NCBI RefSeq assembly: GCF_000734965.1 | Contig: NZ_JMTB01000062.1 | Coordinates: 40,118-104,117 of the forward strand | DNA: 64,000 bases | From: Trabulsiella guamensis ATCC 49490 | GTDB lineage: Bacteria > Pseudomonadota > Gammaproteobacteria > Enterobacterales > Enterobacteriaceae | Direction: 5' to 3' | Shown here: positions 60,015 to 64,000 of the stretch, in pieces | Position numbering within the stretch: the first letter of the stretch is position 1 | Layout of the letters: every line of letters begins with the position of its first letter | Program-made: the position numbers and the translations under genes | Notes under the pieces: generated by a model | What the model was told of the DNA's origin: nothing | Databases searched by the model: none | Seen by the model: the letters and a program-made list of their open reading frames with translations, nothing else

Positions 60015-60096
60015 CTTCAGCACCCGCTCAAAAAGTATGGGGAAACCCGACTTCAGGACAGGCCGTCACGAAGACGGCCTGCAGGCTGACACACGC

Positions 60097-60489
60097 TTAG
60101 CGTTCACCGCGAAAGGCGATCGCTTCAATTTCCAGCTTCACATCTTTCGGCAGGCGAGCCACCTGCACGTAACTGCGCGTCGGATATACCGCATCGTGCT
60201 CATCAAAAAACTGCTTATAGACCTCATTGATCACTGAAAAATCATTCAGGTCAGTGATGAAGACGGTGGTTTTCACAATGTCTCCCACACTCAGACCGGA
60301 CGCGGTCACAATGGCTTTCACGTTTTCCAGACTCTGACGGGCCTGCGCGGCGACGTCATCTGCCACTGAACCGTTTTCCGGGTTCACCGGGATCTGCCCG
60401 GACGTAAAGACCATCGCGCCGAGATCAACGCCCTGCACATAGGGGCCAATGGTCCCCGGCGCGCGCGTGGTTTCAATCACTTTTTTCAT
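60097..60489 (-). CDS. tdcF: RidA-family enamine/imine deaminase TdcF
   Basis: A 130-residue YjgF/RidA protein that forms trimers and speeds hydrolysis of reactive enamine/imine intermediates from threonine and serine dehydration. The family motifs GPYVQGVDLGAMVFTSGQIP near 14-33 and YPTRSYVQVARLPKDVKLEI near 101-120, including the ligand arginine, are present. ATG 60489 with GGAAATG ahead is preferred over an upstream ATG because it gives MKKVIET as in E. coli. It follows tdcE by 14 bp. Confidence 0.94.
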   Translation of the reverse strand: MKKVIETTRAPGTIGPYVQGVDLGAMVFTSGQIPVNPENGSVADDVAAQARQSLENVKAIVTASGLSVGDIVKTTVFITDLNDFSVINEVYKQFFDEHDAVYPTRSYVQVARLPKDVKLEIEAIAFRGER

Positions 60490-60503
60490 GTTCATTTCCT
60501 TTT

Positions 60504-62801
60504 TCAAATCGCCTGGGTAAAGGTGCGCGAAATGACATCCTGCTGCTGTTCGCGCGTCAGCGCGTTAAAACGCACCGCATAACCCGACACGCGAATCGTC
60601 AGGTTGGGATAGTTTTCCGGATGTTCGATGGCATCCAGCAGCATGTCGCGATTCATAACGTTGACGTTGAGATGCTGCCCGCCTTCGACCGTGGCGTCTT
60701 CGTGATGGAAGTAGCCATCCAGCAGACCGACCAGGTTAGTCTTCCTTACGCTGTCGTCTTTGCCGAGCGCTGCCGGAACAATAGAGAAGGTGTAGGAGAT
60801 CCCGTCTTTGGCGTAGGTAAACGGCAGTTTGGCGACCGACGTCAGCGAGGCCACCGCGCCTTTGCGGTCACGACCGTGCATCGGGTTCGCCCCCGGCGCA
60901 AACGGGGTGCCGGCGCGGCGACCATCCGGTGTGTTGCCGGTTTTCTGCCCATACACCACATTGGAGGTGATGGTCAGGATCGACTGCGTCGGCACTGCGT
61001 TACGGTAAGTCGGCAGTGCTTTGATTTTCTTCATAAAGCGCTCGACCAGATCACAAGCGATGCTGTCCACACGATCATCGTTGTTGCCGTATTGCGGATA
61101 TTCCCCTTCGATTTCAAAATCGATGGCCAGCCCGTTCTCATCTCGCACCGGTTTAACGCGGGCGTATTTGATGGCGGAGAGCGAATCCACCGCCACGGAC
61201 AACCCGGCGATACCGCAGGCCATCGTACGGTAAACATCACGGTCATGCAGCGCCATCAGTGATGCTTCATAGCTGTATTTGTCATGCATGTAGTGAATGA
61301 GATTCAGCGCGCTGATGTACTGCACCGCCAGCCAGTCCATGAAATGATCCAGGCTGTTCATCACGGTGGTGAAATCCAGCACATCATCCATCAACGGCGC
61401 GGTTTTCGGCCCGACCTGGATTTTCAGTTTTTCATCCACCCCGCCGTTAATCGCGTACAGCAGCGTTTTCGCCAGGTTGGCGCGGGCACCGAAGAACTGC
61501 ATCTGTTTGCCGATCACCATCGGGCTGACGCAGCAGGCAATGGCGTAGTCATCGCTGTTGAAATCCGCACGCATCAGATCATCGTTTTCATACTGCAATG
61601 ACGAGGTGGCAATCGACATTTGCGCCGCGTATTTCTTGAAGGCGATCGGTAACGCTTCCGACCACAGGATGGTCAGGTTTGGCTCCGGTGCCGGGCCCAT
61701 AGTGTGCAGGGTATGCAGGTAACGGAACGCGCTTTTGGTCACCAGCGTGCGGCCATCCAGCCCCATCCCGCCGATCACTTCTGTCGCCCAGATCGGGTCG
61801 CCGGAGAACAGCGAGTCAAATTCCGGTGTACGCAGGAAGCGCACCATGCGGATCTTCATAATGAAGTGATCGACCAGCTCCTGCGCCTGCGTTTCCGTCA
61901 GCACACCGGCACGTATGTCACGCTCGATGTAAATATCCAGGAAGCACGCGGTGCGGCCTAATGACATCGCCCCGCCATTCTGTGATTTCACGGCAGCCAG
62001 ATAGGCGAAGTAGAGCCACTGAACCGCTTCCTGCGCCGTACGGGCCGGGCGTGAAATATCACAGCCATAGCTTGCCGCCATTTGTTGGATCTCCAGCAAC
62101 GCGCGGCGGTGCTCTGCCAGCTCTTCGCGCAGGCGAATGGTGGCTTCCAGATCGTCGCCACGCTCCAGGCGGGACTGCAAATCGGCAAACTGCAGTTCAC
62201 GCTCGCGAACCAGATAACGAATACCATACAGTGCCACACGGCGATAGTCGCCGATGATGCGGCCACGACCATACCCGTCCGGCAGACCGGTCAGAATGCC
62301 TGATTTACGGCAGCGCAGCATTTCGGGCGAGTAAACGTCGAAAACCCCCTGGTTGTGGGTTTTACGTAAGTGTGTGAACAGATACTCAAACTGCGGGTCC
62401 ATTTCGCGGCCATAGGCGTCGAATGAACTTTTAATCATATTGATGCCGCCAAACGGATGCAGCGCGCGTTTCAGCGGTTTGTCGGTCTGCAGGCCGACGA
62501 TTTTTTCCAGATCTTTTTCAATGTACCCTGGTGCATGGGCAGTAATCGTTGTCGCCACGTTGACATCAAAATCGACCGGCGCATGCGTGGCGTTCTCCGT
62601 ACGGATGCCCGCCATGACCTTTTCCCACAGCGCAACGGTCGCCGGGGTAGCGTCGGCAAGGAATGATTCATCGCCTTCATACGGCGTATAATTATTCTGA
62701 ATAAAATCGCGAACGTTGATCTCGTGCTTCCATTCAGAGCCATTAAATCCCTGCCAGGCGTCGGCATACAGCATATCGCTGGTATCGATATTTACCTTCA
62801 T
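60504..62801 (-). CDS. tdcE: 2-ketobutyrate/pyruvate formate-lyase TdcE
   Basis: A 765-residue glycyl radical enzyme (E. coli TdcE 764) that cleaves 2-ketobutyrate or pyruvate with CoA to propionyl- or acetyl-CoA and formate without oxygen. The adjacent active-site cysteines are in [10 protein letters not shown] mid-chain and the radical Gly at about residue 740 is in RVSGYAVRF. The activating enzyme PflA is encoded elsewhere. It lies between tdcD and tdcF in the operon. The protein is complete with no frame change. Confidence 0.96.
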   Translation of the reverse strand: MKVNIDTSDMLYADAWQGFNGSEWKHEINVRDFIQNNYTPYEGDESFLADATPATVALWEKVMAGIRTENATHAPVDFDVNVATTITAHAPGYIEKDLEKIVGLQTDKPLKRALHPFGGINMIKSSFDAYGREMDPQFEYLFTHLRKTHNQGVFDVYSPEMLRCRKSGILTGLPDGYGRGRIIGDYRRVALYGIRYLVRERELQFADLQSRLERGDDLEATIRLREELAEHRRALLEIQQMAASYGCDISRPARTAQEAVQWLYFAYLAAVKSQNGGAMSLGRTACFLDIYIERDIRAGVLTETQAQELVDHFIMKIRMVRFLRTPEFDSLFSGDPIWATEVIGGMGLDGRTLVTKSAFRYLHTLHTMGPAPEPNLTILWSEALPIAFKKYAAQMSIATSSLQYENDDLMRADFNSDDYAIACCVSPMVIGKQMQFFGARANLAKTLLYAINGGVDEKLKIQVGPKTAPLMDDVLDFTTVMNSLDHFMDWLAVQYISALNLIHYMHDKYSYEASLMALHDRDVYRTMACGIAGLSVAVDSLSAIKYARVKPVRDENGLAIDFEIEGEYPQYGNNDDRVDSIACDLVERFMKKIKALPTYRNAVPTQSILTITSNVVYGQKTGNTPDGRRAGTPFAPGANPMHGRDRKGAVASLTSVAKLPFTYAKDGISYTFSIVPAALGKDDSVRKTNLVGLLDGYFHHEDATVEGGQHLNVNVMNRDMLLDAIEHPENYPNLTIRVSGYAVRFNALTREQQQDVISRTFTQAI

Positions 62802-62821
62802 GAAATTACTCTCTTTAGAAA

Positions 62822-64000
62822 TTAAGCGTATTCGGCTGTCGTGTTAATTTTTCCTAAATGAATGGCATCAAGCGCAATCATTTTCTCTTCATTGGTAGGA
62901 ATTACCGCGCAGGCAATTCGCGAATCTGGCGCAGAAATAATGCGCTCACCGGCACTGCCCGGTAATTTATTCTTTTCCTGATCCAGTTCGATGCCAAACA
63001 CCTGTAAATGATCGACAACCAGCTGGCGAATAAGTGAGGAGTTTTCACCGATACCGCCGGTGAAAATAATTCCGTCGAGACGATGCAGCGCCATGGCGTG
63101 GCCGCCGATATGGCGCGCAATACGGTGCACGAATGTTTTGATGGCTAGCCGCGCATGGTAATGCCCCTCGTGCCAGGCTTTTTCCAGTACACGCAAATCT
63201 GATGACAGACCGGAAATGCCTAACAGGCCGGACTCTTTATTCACCACACGCTCGAGATCGCCGAGCGTCTGCCCGGTCTGGCTGGCAATCCACGCCATGG
63301 CGCCAAAGTCGACGTCGCCGCAGCGGGTGCCCATCATCAACCCTTCCAGCGGCGTCATACCCATGGAGGTATCCACGCTCTTGCCATTACGCACCGCACA
63401 AATGGACGCGCCATTTCCGAGGTGAGCAATCACTACGCCGGAATCCTTCTCTGACAGCCGCAACAGGTGATGCGCGCGCTGAGCGACATAGCGGTGCGAC
63501 GTGCCGTGAAAGCCATAGCGACGCACACCAAGCTCTTCAAAATAGCGCCATGGTAAGCCATACAGATAGGCTTCAGGCTCCATGGTCTGGTGATAACTGG
63601 TATCAAATACCGCGACCTGCTTCACGCCAGGAAACAGTTGCTGAGCGGATTCCACGCCGCGCAGGTTGGCAAAATTGTGCAGCGGCGCCAGGGGGGAAAC
63701 CTGGCGAATCAGTTCAATGACCTCATCAGTGATCACTACCGATTCATTAAATATACTGCCGCCGTGAGCAATTCGGTGACCAATTAAGGCCACGCTGTTC
63801 ATTAAATTGCGTTTTTCCAGTTCGAAGGTAATCGCTTTCAAAGCACATTCGTAATTCTGGTGAGCCAGCAAAGCTGGCTCACCTCCATTTACACGTAAAT
63901 ATGCCTTTTCTGTATTGATACCTTCTGTAATACCCGTCAGCAATACATCCTGCGTTTCTACATCAATCACCGAAAATTTAACTGACGATGAACCACAATT
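62822..64000 (-). CDS. tdcD: Propionate kinase TdcD (5' end cut by window edge)
   Basis: A partial acetokinase-family kinase that makes ATP and propionate from propionyl phosphate. The visible 392 codons begin with [10 protein letters not shown], the phosphate-binding loop near residue 11 of the E. coli protein (402 residues), so only the first ten or so codons are missing. Other motifs include [24 protein letters not shown] and [16 protein letters not shown] (acetokinase signature 2) and [11 protein letters not shown]. It lies 20 bp upstream of tdcE, in the tdcDEFG order. The frame is open to position 64000. Confidence 0.95.
   Translation of the reverse strand, partial: NCGSSSVKFSVIDVETQDVLLTGITEGINTEKAYLRVNGGEPALLAHQNYECALKAITFELEKRNLMNSVALIGHRIAHGGSIFNESVVITDEVIELIRQVSPLAPLHNFANLRGVESAQQLFPGVKQVAVFDTSYHQTMEPEAYLYGLPWRYFEELGVRRYGFHGTSHRYVAQRAHHLLRLSEKDSGVVIAHLGNGASICAVRNGKSVDTSMGMTPLEGLMMGTRCGDVDFGAMAWIASQTGQTLGDLERVVNKESGLLGISGLSSDLRVLEKAWHEGHYHARLAIKTFVHRIARHIGGHAMALHRLDGIIFTGGIGENSSLIRQLVVDHLQVFGIELDQEKNKLPGSAGERIISAPDSRIACAVIPTNEEKMIALDAIHLGKINTTAEYA

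Overview
The window is chromosomal DNA of an enterobacterium close to Escherichia, Salmonella and Citrobacter. Almost every gene is recognisable as an E. coli-type orthologue of normal length, and several blocks keep E. coli order (btsT-yjiX-yjiA; yjiN-mdtM; fadH-rlmG-ygjP-ygjR-alx-sstT-uxaAC-exuT-exuR-yqjABCDEKFG-yhaJKL-cyuAP-tdcGFED). Presence of the hpa catabolic cluster, yjiML, lsr and tdc together would fit a Citrobacter-like species, but the species is a guess. No tRNA, rRNA, transposase or CRISPR array was seen.

Layout. 1-5200: btsT (pyruvate import), yjiX, the GTPase yjiA, and an AraC regulator paired with a LysE-type exporter. 5200-11450: yjiN, mdtM, then a MetC-like C-S lyase with a dicarboxylate/amino-acid symporter and a divergent LysR regulator. 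11589-13759: yjiM, yjiL and a DUF3343 gene, a predicted radical-type iron-sulfur dehydratase/activase unit. 13763-22408: hpaR and hpaGEDFHIXA, the meta-cleavage pathway for homoprotocatechuate; the monooxygenase genes hpaBC, normally next to hpaA, are not in the window. 22450-30976: a complete autoinducer-2 system, lsrACDBFG on the minus strand and lsrRK divergent from it, with a symmetric operator layout between.

30977-35690: an AT-rich island inserted at the 3' end of lsrK. It carries three units, each pairing a DUF3289 gene with one or two DUF943 genes (membrane-anchored, exported proteins) with overlapping stop and start codons. One DUF3289 copy is intact, one is an in-frame miniature, one has a premature stop. 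Diverged lsrK-tail sequence recurs inside the island and a 12-bp direct repeat flanks it. This is the least explained part of the window and resembles an array of effector/immunity-like pairs undergoing duplication and decay; that function is inference.

35882-53711: fadH, rlmG, ygjP, ygjR, alx with its manganese/pH-responsive leader RNA, sstT, hexuronate catabolism (uxaA, uxaC, exuT, exuR), and the yqj membrane-protein cluster including mzrA. 53748-64000: yhaJ, yhaK, yhaL, the anaerobic cysteine genes cyuA and cyuP, and the end of the tdc operon for anaerobic threonine/serine breakdown (tdcG, tdcF, tdcE and tdcD, the last cut by the window edge).
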